A stretch of 64,000 bases of DNA, from the NCBI RefSeq assembly GCF_014898055.3, contig NW_023604295.1:96673591-96737590 (forward strand), read 5' to 3'. The stretch's first letter is position 1. Every line of letters starts with the position of its first letter. Below are positions 44,230 to 54,456 of this stretch, piece after piece. The notes under the pieces were generated by a model. The model was not told where the DNA came from, made no database searches, and saw nothing but the letters and a program-made list of their open reading frames with translations. This stretch comes from Talpa occidentalis (Eukaryota > Chordata > Mammalia > Eulipotyphla > Talpidae). Made by a program: the position numbers and the translations under genes.

Positions 44230-46905
44230 ATTTTCATAGATCCAATCGATTGTATATCATTATATTTATCTTCTTAAACCATCCTTGCATCCCTGGGATA
44301 AAATCTTACTTGATCATGGTATATAATCCTTGTGATACACCACTAAATGCGATTTGCTAGTATTTTGTTGAAAATTTTTTGCATTGATGTTCATCAAGGA
44401 TATTATTGGTGCATAACTTTCTTTTCTTGTGCTGTGTTTGTCTGGTTTTGATGTTAAGGTAATGTTAGCATCTCACACATATTGCGGAGGATTCCTTTTT
44501 GTATTTTTTCAGAATAATTTGATTGAGGTGGGCAATAGTTTTTCTTTAAAGCCTTGATACAATTCACTTGTGAAGCCAGCTGGTCATAGGCTTTTGCTTT
44601 TCAGAAGATTTTAAAAAAATAATTATTTAAAACAATTTTTTTTTAGCAAAGTTTTTGGTTTACATCACTGTTAGTATTTTAGAAGAATAGAATCTGCCCC
44701 TGCAGGTGTAGTCTCTGGAGAGTATTCACCACCAAACCACCCATAGTACTCCACCACAGTCAGATGATTTTTTTTTTAATTTCTACTTCAATTTTCATGT
44801 TTATGATTGGTTTGTTCTGTTCATCTGTTTCTTCCTCAGTCAGTTTTCGTAGATTATGTTGATTTTGCCTCAATATTTATTGTTCTGTTGCTTTATAATA
44901 ACCCCTTTAGGATTTCTTTCATAGGAGGTTTGATGTTGAGAAATTCTTTTAGTTTTTGCTTTCAGTGAAATTTCTACACTTCCCTCTATCTTGACTGTTC
45001 ATCTTGCTGGATGGTGGATTCTGGGCTGGAAATATTTTTCCTTAAATACTTTGAGTATCTCTTTCCAGTCCCTTCAGACTCATAATGTTTCTGTTGAAAA
45101 ATCCACTGATAGTCTTATTAGTGTCCCCTTGAGGTTACTCTTTTTCTCTTAATTTTTTTAGAATTCTGTCCTTATCATTGGTTCTTGACAGGTGTATTAT
45201 ATTATGTGTCTTATTGTATATCTTTCCAGTATTATTTTGTTTGGAACTCACTGGGCCTCATGGATCACAATTCTTGGTTCATTTCCCAAAATAATATTGT
45301 TTTCAGTGATGATTTCTTTAAATAGGTTTTCTACGCCTTTCTCTTCTTCTTCTCTTTATAGGATCCCCATGATATGGATGTTATTTCTTTTTAAGTTGTC
45401 CCAGAGAGCTCTTACACTAGTTTTTTAAAATTTCTTTTTCCTCTACCTTGTTCTATTCTTGTGTTCTCCAGTATTGTGTTTTCAAGTTCATTAATCCCCT
45501 CCATTGCTTCTGTGTGTCTATTAAGGCCCCCAATTGTATTTTTTAAATTAGCTACAGTGCTTCTTAAATCCATTATTTCCGAGTGTAGCTGCCTCATATT
45601 TTCATTATCTTTATTCTGTCGCTGCTTTACTGCCTCGGTTGTTTTGTTGAGTTCCACCGGTGTTGCCCAGATTGCTACCCTGCGGGCCCGCTGTCATGCT
45701 CGGCGACTCCACCGAGTCCGGCTCCTTTCGGGGCTTTCTTTGTTTTGGAATTTGTACTGTGTTCCTCTGTCTGCTCATTTTTTATTTTGTTTCTGATAAA
45801 TTTTCAACTGTTGATTTTGTGGTTGTGGTAGTCAGGGGACTGGTGCCAGCAAGGGGTAGTAGAGTTAAAAGACCAGGATGATAGGTGTAAAGGCCAGGAC
45901 TGGGCACAGTGCAGGTTTTCTGATCCCATGCAGACTGGGTAAAGGAGGAGTCAGAGTCCTCAGTAGTTTTGCAGGTTTTTTATTTGGGGTTCACCAGGCA
46001 TATGGCAGGCAGGGGTGCTGGGGGGCCGGGAGGCTGGCAGGCCTCCCAGCCCCCAGCAAATCCTCACTCTATCTGGGCTCTCTGGTGATCGTTCTGCTGC
46101 TTCTCGGCTTCTATTATTGCTGCTACTACTGCTCTTGCTGCTGCTGGCGTCCCCACACGCCGCCCTTAAAAGCACAGTCTTAGCTCAGCTGAATCCCATC
46201 CACCTATGCCCACACCCTATTCCAGGTGCCCGCCATCAGGCATGCATTCAGGACAAGGATCCATCATCTATCCTGATGGCGGAAGAGCAGAAAAGCCTGA
46301 CATTTTCTTTACCCTACAATAGGCATGAAAAGATCACCTTCGATAAACTAGGGGATTTGAAATTCCTGTTGTAAAGCATTTTTTATGGGGGTGCTGGGTG
46401 GGGCGTGGGAGGTGTTTCAGATCGCTCAGCCTGGATGCCAGTAATAGAATCATCTATCAGGAAGTCCAGGTGCTGTGACCTGATTAAGGCAATTAAGCAA
46501 TTCTGTGTTAGGAGTCTCAGATTCAAACTAGTAGTCCTTGCTCAGTGCCATCAACTTTGTAGCTCTCCCACAATGCACCCTCCAGCCTGGGTGTCTGCTC
46601 TTGCACCCCCTTATCCAGTGCAGTGATGGGTCCTAGAAGCCCTGATATTGGTGTGCCCAAGTTAGTAGCTGTACTGAAGCCACTCCTCCCTCTCGTGGGT
46701 TGTACTACCCCGTAATTTCTTTAAACAAAGTTCCCTTAGAGTTTTTCCTACCCCTTTCCATTAGGCTAATGTTCCTATTATGTATGTTGACAATCTGTTT
46801 TTTCCTCAGGATTTTTTGGCTTTGTTTTGCATTGGTCTCATGGTGAGGGTCTGCAGGTGGCGAGCCAGGTGTGTTCACTCTGCCACCATCTTGCAAGATC
46901 CTCAT
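44230..46905 (-). mobile_element. Old antisense L1 (L1M-type): RT remnant, ORF1 and 5' end
   Basis: 44,230-44,612 is antisense reverse transcriptase. 44,770-45,660 is the antisense ORF1-side region; on the minus strand 45,412-45,657 gives an 81-codon coiled coil (MELNKTTEAVKQRQ...) typical of ORF1p. Around 46,885-46,905 the minus strand reads 'cttgcaagatggtggcag', like an L1 5' start. Much of ORF2 is missing between RT and ORF1, so the copy has an internal deletion. A solo LTR (45,886-46,318) is inserted in its 5'UTR. Confidence 0.65.
45886..46318 (-). mobile_element. Solo LTR, copy 1 of a shared family
   Basis: On the + strand it runs from 'tgtaaaggcc' to 'taccctaca', that is TG...CA over 433 bp. 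The 5 bp TSD 'atagg' is at 45,881-45,885 and 46,319-46,323; 5 bp is the size typical of ERVL/MaLR-class elements. On the minus strand it starts 'tgtagggtaaa' and has 'aataaaaaacctgc' as a candidate poly(A) region. It aligns with 59,439-59,860. No viral genes are attached. Confidence 0.65.
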
Positions 46906-47336
46906 CATAACTTTCACATTGGCAGGTCTCCTATGCAGTAGAAGTGCACAAGTCATTTTACACAAATTGTCATGCAGCCACATGTTGCCTCTTTTTGCAG
47001 AGGAGGATGTTGGAGTTCAGTGAGATGTAGAGAGTCTCTTGTACCACCTCAGGGGCACCACTTCCTGCAGGACACTGAAGATCTCCTCAGCTTGGCTATT
47101 CCTCTTCCTCTACTTTTTGCTGCTTCCTCTCTGTTCCCTGGAATTATCAGCTAATCACAGGTCAGCATACTTCACAGCAAGTGCGGAAAGAAGGGCTATG
47201 GGCAGACTATGAGATAGACTGGCTGAAAGTGGAGGCCATGGGCAGAGAAAGGGGCAGCCAGTCTCCTGGGGTCTGTAGGAGAGAGGAGGAGAGAGCAGAG
47301 TGTTCCTGCCTGGGTGCAGTGTGTGGCTAAGCAAAT
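46906..47336. other. Unassigned sequence
   Basis: No gene or clear repeat recognised between the old L1 5' end and the next SINE. Confidence 0.35.
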
Positions 47337-47349
47337 TCCCTTATGCCTT

Positions 47350-47624
47350 TTTTTTTTTTAAGATTTATTTATTTATTTGTTTATTTATACAAGCACTGGG
47401 TACAGTCAGAAGCGCGGGAGGGTGAGAGAATTCACCAGGGCCAGAGTAGGAAGCAGAACAGGCAGAATGACGAAGTACACTGCTGAGGGGAGCAGCGGGT
47501 GCGGCAGGAGAGGTCTGTGCGCCATGTGGGACCCTCGCCAGTGGCCGGGGATGGAACCAGTGCTGCAGAGGCTGCGGGCAGCTTCGCAGCCCAGTGCTCA
47601 ACCGCTGTGCCACTGGGGAGGCCC
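47350..47624 (-). mobile_element. tRNA-derived SINE, younger subfamily
   Basis: Reverse copy with 3' end 'acaagcactgggtacagtca' and head 'gctgtgccactggggaggcc'. The TSD 'tcccttatgcctt'/'tcccttatgtctt' (one mismatch) is at 47,337-47,349 and 47,625-47,637. Confidence 0.92.
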
Positions 47625-47637
47625 TCCCTTATGTCTT

Positions 47638-48299
47638 AAGCCTAGAGTTGGGTGAGTGAAGAAACAAAGTTTTTCCAGACATTCTCAGGCTGTTTTTTGC
47701 CATGACCTTCCAGCACAGGTGGCCTAGTAGGGAACATGTAACCTAGTAGAGAGAGGTAGTCCATTTGTGTGGAGATGTAACCTCGATGTTTAGTTCACAT
47801 GCACAAAAATTACTTCTGTATACCTAGGTCTAAACTTGGCCTCGTGCTGGTTTTGTTTACAAATTATGAAAAAACTAATAGTGCTCCTCAGGGAGGGCCA
47901 CTCGCTGGCTCTCACGGCCTCTCACTGACCTCTCACCGGGCATGGGGTCTCTGCTGTGGCCAGAGCCCAGGCCGGCTGCCATGCTTGCTACCTGTGTATC
48001 TCCTGGTGCCTCATAGTAAAGGTTTGTTTTTGTGACTTGGGCTTTGTGACTTGTTTTCTCTTCTGCTGCCATCGAGAACTGGGCAAGCTTGAAGCTGAGG
48101 CCCTACACCTAGAGAAGAAAGCAAAGCTTCCCAGTACAGGCAGTGAAGGACGTAAGGAGGTGCAAGAGGGGGAGAAAGAGGTGGAAGGTGCGGTGTGAAG
48201 GTGCAGGAGGAAGGGCAGGGGGTGGTGGTGAAGAGGCAGCGGAGGTATTGGAGGAGGTGGTGAGGTGGCTTTAAGTGGCACATTGGTTTTCCACCATCC
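47638..48299. other. Unassigned; purine/G-rich tract at 48,130-48,260
   Basis: No gene. 48,130-48,260 is an imperfect G/A-rich tract with repeated 'ggagg', 'gaggtgg' words. Long minus-strand frames here are low-complexity pyrimidine translations, not proteins. Confidence 0.5.
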
Positions 48300-48500
48300 T
48301 CACCTCAACTCATGTTGAATTTCTCATTACACACTTGATATCTTTTATTCACCTCAGCAACTGTGATTTGGCTATCTCTATGGTCATAAAAAAACAAAGC
48401 TCAGAGAAATGATTTTCCAATTAAGAGGCAGAGCTGGGATTTGAACTCACAGCTCTCACATGATGTTATCCTCTCTGGTTTTTGAATGAAACTCTAATAA
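48300..48500 (-). repeat. MIR fragment
   Basis: 'aaagctcagagaaatgattt', 'ccaattaagaggcagagctg' and 'ggatttgaactcacagctct' are the antisense MIR core in order. Confidence 0.65.
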
Positions 48501-48799
48501 CACTCTTTCTAAAACAAGCATTACTCTAATTTTATCTTTTTGAGTAAGTTCCCTGTGCCTCCTATATTAAAAAAAAGTTTTTCTTCCAGCATTTGGTGAA
48601 GTCATATGCATTAAAGAAATCTTGCCAGCAGGTGGCGACACAAAACCAGTAACTCAGGCCAGTAATGCTGCTTTCTGAGGAGGGACTAAGACTCCTGCTG
48701 TGTCCTTGCAGGGAGGGTATCTGGCTTGTCTTGTGATTTTCTAGCTACTGGATTCTCCACTCCTGCCACCTAGGAGCTCGCCCAGGTTTCCCAAGGCCC

Positions 48800-49250
48800 T
48801 CAGGGCAAAGTCCCCGCAGCACCTTATTTGACCCTTCTTTGCCCTTCCTCACAATCTGCCTCCCATTCTTCAAGTTCTTCTCAAGCAGTGTAATGCTCCT
48901 CACCCTGTGCTAGCTTGCATTCCATGCCTTTGTCCCTGCTGGCCACTTAGCCTAGAGGGCCTCTTCTCCCCTCCTCCATCTGGTTAATTCCTTCTCATCC
49001 TTAGGGACTCAGTTCCAGGGTCATCTACAGGAGACCTGCTCTGCTGCCCTTTTCCCGCATGCTCAGAATGGATGGGTTCCCTTCTCTGTGCCTCTGGCTG
49101 TGATAGAACTGGTGGTCCCTGGTCTTCCTGGGCTGCCTTCCTTCTCAATGGTTCCCTTGAGGGTAGGCAATATGTTCTATCCATCCTATTTCTACAAGTG
49201 TGGAGGGCATACAGAAATAATTGTTGAGTGAATGAATGAATAAATGAGTG
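48800..49250 (+). repeat. L2 LINE 3' end
   Basis: C/T-rich L2 body ('ccttcctcacaatctgcctc', 'ttaattccttctcatcctta') ending 'gttgagtgaatgaatgaata', the characteristic L2 3' end. Confidence 0.6.
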
Positions 49251-49900
49251 CTTACAGAGAGGGCCAGTAACCTGTTCTGAAACCCCCCTCCCCCAGCCTT
49301 TTTTGGAACCCAAGGTGTCCAGTCTTTTGTAGACCTAGATAGGCATCCCTTGGGAGGGCAGCCATGGCTCTCCTGGACCTGCAGAGTTGGGTGTTTGTAT
49401 TTTCTATGTGGGCTATTTCTTGTCTCAACAACCTCTTTGAATCCTCTAAACACCTCCAAGGAAGACTGCATTTTCTCAAGATGTAAAAAAGAGTAATTTA
49501 AATAAGTGGAAGGAAAATGCATTTTAATTGCATTATTATACTAATTTATGTCTCCTGCCCCTCTTGAAAAAGTGCTTATTCACAGTATGGAAGCACATTA
49601 GGGTTGGAAGTTGAGACTAATTGTTTCAGATGGCTGCTGAGAGACAATGGTCTTTGCTTTTACAGCTCTCAAAGCAGGTGGATAAACAGGTCTGCCTCCT
49701 CTCTACCAGGCCAGAGCGGGTTGCAAGAGCTAGGGAGCACAGCACAGTGTCTATGCTCCCAGCTCAGCTCCTGGTACATAGTAGGTGCTCAGGAAGAGTT
49801 TGTCAGTGGGTATGTGAATAAGAGAGAGGTGGGTCTGGATGCTAGGCTGAGGAGAACTAAGATAGAGACCTGTGAGATCCAGTTGTAGGGAATGGAGAAA
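49251..49900. other. Unassigned sequence
   Basis: No recognisable gene or repeat except short words near 49,740-49,800 ('agctcctggtacatagtagg', MIR/L2-like). Confidence 0.35.
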
Positions 49901-50330
49901 ATGCCCCTTAGCTGTGGACCCCTTTGTGATGCCAGGTGCCTGACAGCCACTGGGCACACATTTCCTTGCCTAATCTTCACAACCAACCTGTGAGGCAAGC
50001 CCAATCTTCAGATCAGGAAGTTGGTGTAAATTACTTGCTCAAGCTCTCAGTGTTGGTATGAGGCCGTATCTGATCCCAGCTTTCTAGTTCTTTCCTTCTC
50101 CTATCAGGCTCTTTTTAAAGGGTAACTACCCATGTTGAACACCTACTATGTGCAGGCATGGAACTAGGTGTCTATATTATGCCAGCATATGTTACATACA
50201 GAGGCTCAGGTAAACGATAGTAATTGCTATTAATATAGGTCCTCACAAAATCCTTTTGAAGGAGATATTGTTATTTCCATGATGTAAGCGGTACTTGCTA
50301 GACTTTAATAAAATGCAGATTTTGGTTCAG
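49901..50330. repeat. MIR fragments
   Basis: 'cctaatcttcacaaccaacc', 'ttacttgctcaagctctcag' and then 'gaacacctactatgtgcagg', 'tcctcacaaaatccttttga' are MIR-type words. At least two diverged pieces are present. Confidence 0.5.
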
Positions 50331-50649
50331 TAGTTTTGGAACTCGGTTGGACGGTTTGTATACCCATCCTGATGCCCAGGTTGTGCACTGAGTAATAGGA
50401 TGTAGACGAAAGAAGTGAGGTTGGGAGCTGGGGAGAAATGTGCAAGGACACCCAGCTGTCAGGTCCAGGTAGGTCTGAGTCTAAAGCTCAACTTTTTTCT
50501 CTTACATTCTCCTGCCTCTTAGTCCTAACATCCTACCCTCACCCCACCCCCCACCTTCAGGGTACCCCCTCCCAGGGTGTGCTCTCCACCTATGGCCAAA
50601 ACAGCCTGCGTGGGACTAAAGTTGTTTTTGGAAATGTCAGGTTCAGAGA
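50331..50649. other. Unassigned sequence
   Basis: No gene or clear repeat. Contains a C-rich stretch near 50,535-50,560. Confidence 0.35.
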
Positions 50650-51100
50650 GTAGGGTCCTTGGGTTAACTCTGGAAAAGTTTCACCAGAACTCCCTGTTCA
50701 GCGTCACCAGCGAGTTTCTCAGGCGAGTTTCTCCATGGGACAGAGATGTCAATTATATCCAAAAGGGCAGGTTTATTATGAAAGGGAGAGAAGGGTAAGG
50801 ACACTTGCATAGATACAAGCAGACAGAAAGGACTGCATCCGAAAGGGACAGATTCGCTAAAAGAGAGGCCTGTATAGTCACAGGCCGGCAGGCTTGGGAG
50901 GAGCTGCCTCTGCTGAGGGAGGTCAGTGAAGAGAAGACCCAAGGGAGAGAGCTGGCAGCGAGGAGCTCCTGCATAGGCACAGAGCAGACCTTGCACTGAT
51001 ACAGTCTTCTCTTTGGGAGGGGCTCATTCCTTTGTGGAGTGGTTAACTCTTGTTAAATTTGAGTAACTATGTAAAATTTGAAAAGAATGAGGTATTCTAC
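50650..51100 (-). mobile_element. Possible antisense LTR fragment
   Basis: The minus strand contains 'cataataaacctgccctttt' (candidate poly(A) signal region), and the flanking G/A-rich sequence has LTR-like composition. 'gcgagtttctc' occurs twice at about 50,710-50,731. I could not define TG/CA ends or a TSD. Confidence 0.3.
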
Positions 51101-51480
51101 AATGGCCCTCAATCTCCATATCCTTACCTCTGGGCCTGTGCACTGTGACACTCTCTAACAGCAGACTGATACTAGCTTGGGTCTGCGACTCAGCCCCAAA
51201 GGATTTTTGCTTTCTATAGCTGATTTAACGACTATGTTAATTACTTCTACCCCCTCCTCCAGCTCCATTGCATGAGCCAGGTTTCTGGTCTTGTGGTGCC
51301 TCCTTTCCAATTCTTCTACTTTTATCCTCCATCAGTACCACCAGCTCATCCCTGCACCAACCCCTCCAGGATTCCAGGGCATTTAGAGAGACTCATTGCT
51401 CCAGGCATGATCTATGCACCCTGCCAAACCTGCTGCTCTTTTTATGTCTGGTTGTTGTCTTCCATTGTGCCCCACTGCTT
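51101..51480. other. Unassigned sequence
   Basis: No gene or clear repeat seen. Confidence 0.35.
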
Positions 51481-51496
51481 TGCTTTTTTTTTTCAA

Positions 51497-51764
51497 TAAA
51501 GATTTATTTATTTATGCATACAAGAACTGGGGTACAGGGCAGAGGGTGTGTGTGTGTGGGGGGGTGGTGAGAGGATTCACCAGAGACAGAGTAGGGAACA
51601 GAACAGGCAGACTGACTGAAATACACTGCTGAGGGGAGCAGCGGGAGAGACAGGAGATGTCTGCTGCACCATGTGGGTTGCTCCCTGGCCGGGGATTGAA
51701 CTTGTGCTGCAGTGGCTGCAGACAGCTTCATAGGTTGCATCTTAACTGTAGCACCACCAAGGAG
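51497..51764 (-). mobile_element. tRNA-derived SINE, older subfamily
   Basis: Reverse copy from 'aaagatttatttatttatgc' to 'gcaccaccaaggagg'. The flanking direct repeat is approximate ('actgctttg'/'actgcttg'). A short GT/G tract occurs at the same internal site as in other copies (51,547-51,566). Confidence 0.88.
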
Positions 51765-51779
51765 GACTGCTTGTTTGTT

Positions 51780-52395
51780 TTTGGTAACAGTTTTATTAAG
51801 AAATAATTCACCCATGTAAAGTATACAAGTCAATGGTTTTTAGTGCATTCAGAGCTGTGCAAACATCACCCTAACCATTTTAGAAAATTTCATGACCTCC
51901 AGAAGAAACCCTATACCCTGTAGCTGTTACCTTCAACACTGCCAGCCCTAAAAAGTCACTATTTTACTTTCTATTGCCATAGTTTTGTCTATTCTGGACA
52001 CTTCATATAAATGGAATCAAAACTATGTAGTCTTTTGTGGCTGATTTTTTTCACACAGAATAGTATTTCCCAGATTCACTAAATATTACATGGGCTCCAT
52101 ACTTCCTTTTTTGTGGCCAAATAATATTCCACTGTATGAACATACCACATTTATTCATTCCTCAGTCAATGGATATTTATGTTGTTTTCACGTTTAAGCT
52201 ACTATGAATAGTACTGTTATAAACATTTCCATTCAAGTTTTTGTGCTTGATATGATATATTTTCATTGTCTTGAGCATAATGTACCTAGGAATAAATTTT
52301 TTCGTTCAAGTGGTAATACTATGTTTAACTTTCTGACAAAAGGCTGTACTGTTTTCCAAAGTGAATGTGTCATTTTCTTTATTTTTCAGAAGTAC
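51780..52395 (-). mobile_element. Old antisense L1 3' fragment
   Basis: 'cagttttattaagaaataat', 'gcaaacatcaccctaaccat', 'tattctggacacttcatata', 'attccactgtatgaacatac' give the antisense L1M 3' region, the same part as at 10,590-11,200. Confidence 0.82.
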
Positions 52396-52859
52396 TCAAA
52401 GACACATGGATAAATCTTACAAATACTAAGCAAAAACATTGTGTTGCAGAAGAATGCCTAAATGTAATATTATTTATATAATTTATATAATATTTATAGA
52501 ACATAATTTATATAATATCTATATAATTATTAGTATGCAACAATTAAAATAATTCAGTTTTTTTCCAAAATTATGGGAGAACCATGGCCAAATGCTGATA
52601 ATTATTGAAGCTTATTGGAAAGTACATAGGTTCATTAATAATTCTCTTTGTTATTGTGTTTATTTGAAAACATCTGAAATGAATTTTCTTCCTTGTCTCC
52701 TTTTCCCACCACCATCCCTTATGTCCTCTTTCTTCTCCCTTTTCCTTCCTTTCCCTCTTAATCTCAGAGCCCCCAATTTATGAAAATGTTTCATGTTATT
52801 GAATTGTCTGTTGTGCAAATGCCCAATATTTGTTTTTATCATTCTGACTTACTTACAGA
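52396..52859. other. Unassigned AT-rich sequence
   Basis: AT-rich with repeated 'atttatataat' words at 52,480-52,520. No gene. Confidence 0.4.
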
Positions 52860-53578
52860 TTCCTGCCATTTTGTTGAAAATGGCTGCATCTCATCCGTTT
52901 TTGTGGCTCTATAATGCTCCATGATGTGTATGTATCACATCTTCTTTATCCATACTGTTGAGGAAGATTTACGTTGCTTCCATGTCCTAGCCATTATAAA
53001 TAAAAATGCTGTGTAAATATTGTGGAATATATTTTTTTTTCTTTATTGTTGGTAGTTTCATTTTCTGTGGATATATGCCCAAGAGAAGCATTGCTGGGTT
53101 GTACAGTATATCCATTTCTAGCTTTTAAAGGCAAAGCCAGATTGTTTTCTATAATGGTTTCATCAGTTCACATTTCCACCAAGAGTGCAATAGAGTTCCT
53201 TTTTCTCCCCATCTCTCCAGCACTTATTGTTGGGGGTCTTTTAAATATGTGCCATTCTCACTGTGTGAGTTGGTAGCTTATAATTTTAATCTGCATTTTT
53301 CTTATTAAGAGTGATGATGAACACTCTTTTATAAGTCTTTTGGCACTCTAAATATCTTCTTTCCTGAATTGTCTTTTGATAAGTAGTAACTATTGGTTGA
53401 TTGGCTTGTTTTTTAATTGTTAATTGTATGTTTTTAAAAAAATATATCTTGGATATTAATCCCTTATCATTTATGGATTATATAAATATTTTCTTCCATT
53501 CAGTAGGGTGTCTATTTAATCTTGTAATTTTTAGCTGCATAGAAATTTTTTAACTTAAGCTAACCCCAATTGTGTACA
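52860..53578 (-). mobile_element. Old antisense L1 ORF2 C-terminal fragment
   Basis: 'ccattttgttgaaaatggct', 'tttatccatactgttgagga', 'attgctgggttgtacagtat', 'tttccaccaagagtgcaata', 'tcttggatattaatccctta' are antisense L1 ORF2 in order. Confidence 0.82.
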
Positions 53579-53609
53579 TGGATCCTAAGCCATTTTTGGG
53601 GACCTGAGC

Positions 53610-53725
53610 CCAGAGTACTACAACTGGATTTATACTGCCTGGCTTCAAATCCCTATTCTTTACTAATTTAATCTATGAATTTAAGTCATTGCCTTTTCCA
53701 ATTGCTAAATGAATGACTTACTTCC
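53610..53725 (+). repeat. MIR fragment
   Basis: 'actgcctggcttcaaatccc' followed by 'ttaatctatgaatttaagtc' and 'attgccttttccaattgcta' is a diverged sense MIR core. Confidence 0.45.
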
Positions 53726-54184
53726 TGATGTGGAGGGAGGTGATGAGCAGTGGGTTCAGCCATTTGGAGAGGTGTAATGGATACTTCAAGAAGCTCCTGG
53801 CAACCTGTCTACCTCTCCCACCATCAAACAAAGTCAGCCCTCCCCCCAGGTCCTCCAACTGATCAAAGGGATGCAGCATGGAATAGAGCTGCATGGTGAA
53901 ACCTCCTGCTTGCAGCTATCTAGTCTCAAGCTATTATTATAAAATTCAATCAATCCTCATTCAGGAGGAATAATAGTAACATGGAGGAAACAAAGCTCTG
54001 TATTGTGTTTAGATCTACAAGCTAGTGGAACCACTTTTAATTTTGTTGAAATTATGATAAACTTCAGACAGAAAGTTACAAATTTATAATTGCCCAGCTC
54101 AAAAACAAAGACTACTGGGATTTTATGTTTTGGAAAACCCAGAGAGGCAGGAAAAGAATCTTAAAATGTTTCTTTTGGGTTAAT
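53726..54184. other. Unassigned sequence
   Basis: No gene or clear repeat. Confidence 0.35.
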
Positions 54185-54197
54185 ATCTCAATATCTT

Positions 54198-54448
54198 GGG
54201 CCTCCCTGGTGATGCAAGGGGTTAAGACGCAACCTATGCAGCCACTGCAGTATAAGTTCGATCCCCAACCAGGGAGTTACCACATGGCACAGCAGACCTC
54301 TCCTGTCTTGCCCTCAGCAGTGTATTTTGGTCAATCTGCCTGTTCTGTTCCCACTCTGCCTCTGGTGAGTCCTCTCACCCCCCGCCCCCTGCATCTCTGG
54401 CCTGTACCCCAGTTCTTGTATGCATAAATAAATAAATCTTTTAAAAAA
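54198..54448 (+). mobile_element. tRNA-derived SINE, older subfamily
   Basis: Forward copy from 'gggcctccctggtgatgcaa' with B box 'agttcgatccc' to 'tgtatgcataaataaataaa'. The short TSD 'atctcaat' is at 54,185-54,192 and 54,449-54,456. Confidence 0.9.
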
Positions 54449-54456
54449 ATCTCAAT

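Noticed and set aside
34235..44612. A second, independent L1 insertion or true 10 kb tandem duplication
   Set aside because: Identical TSD, identical flanks, and repeat ends that coincide exactly with the gap edges favour an assembly overlap.
47988..48283. Proline/serine-rich minus-strand frames
   Set aside because: Low-complexity translation of a purine-rich tract, with no homology or conserved motif.
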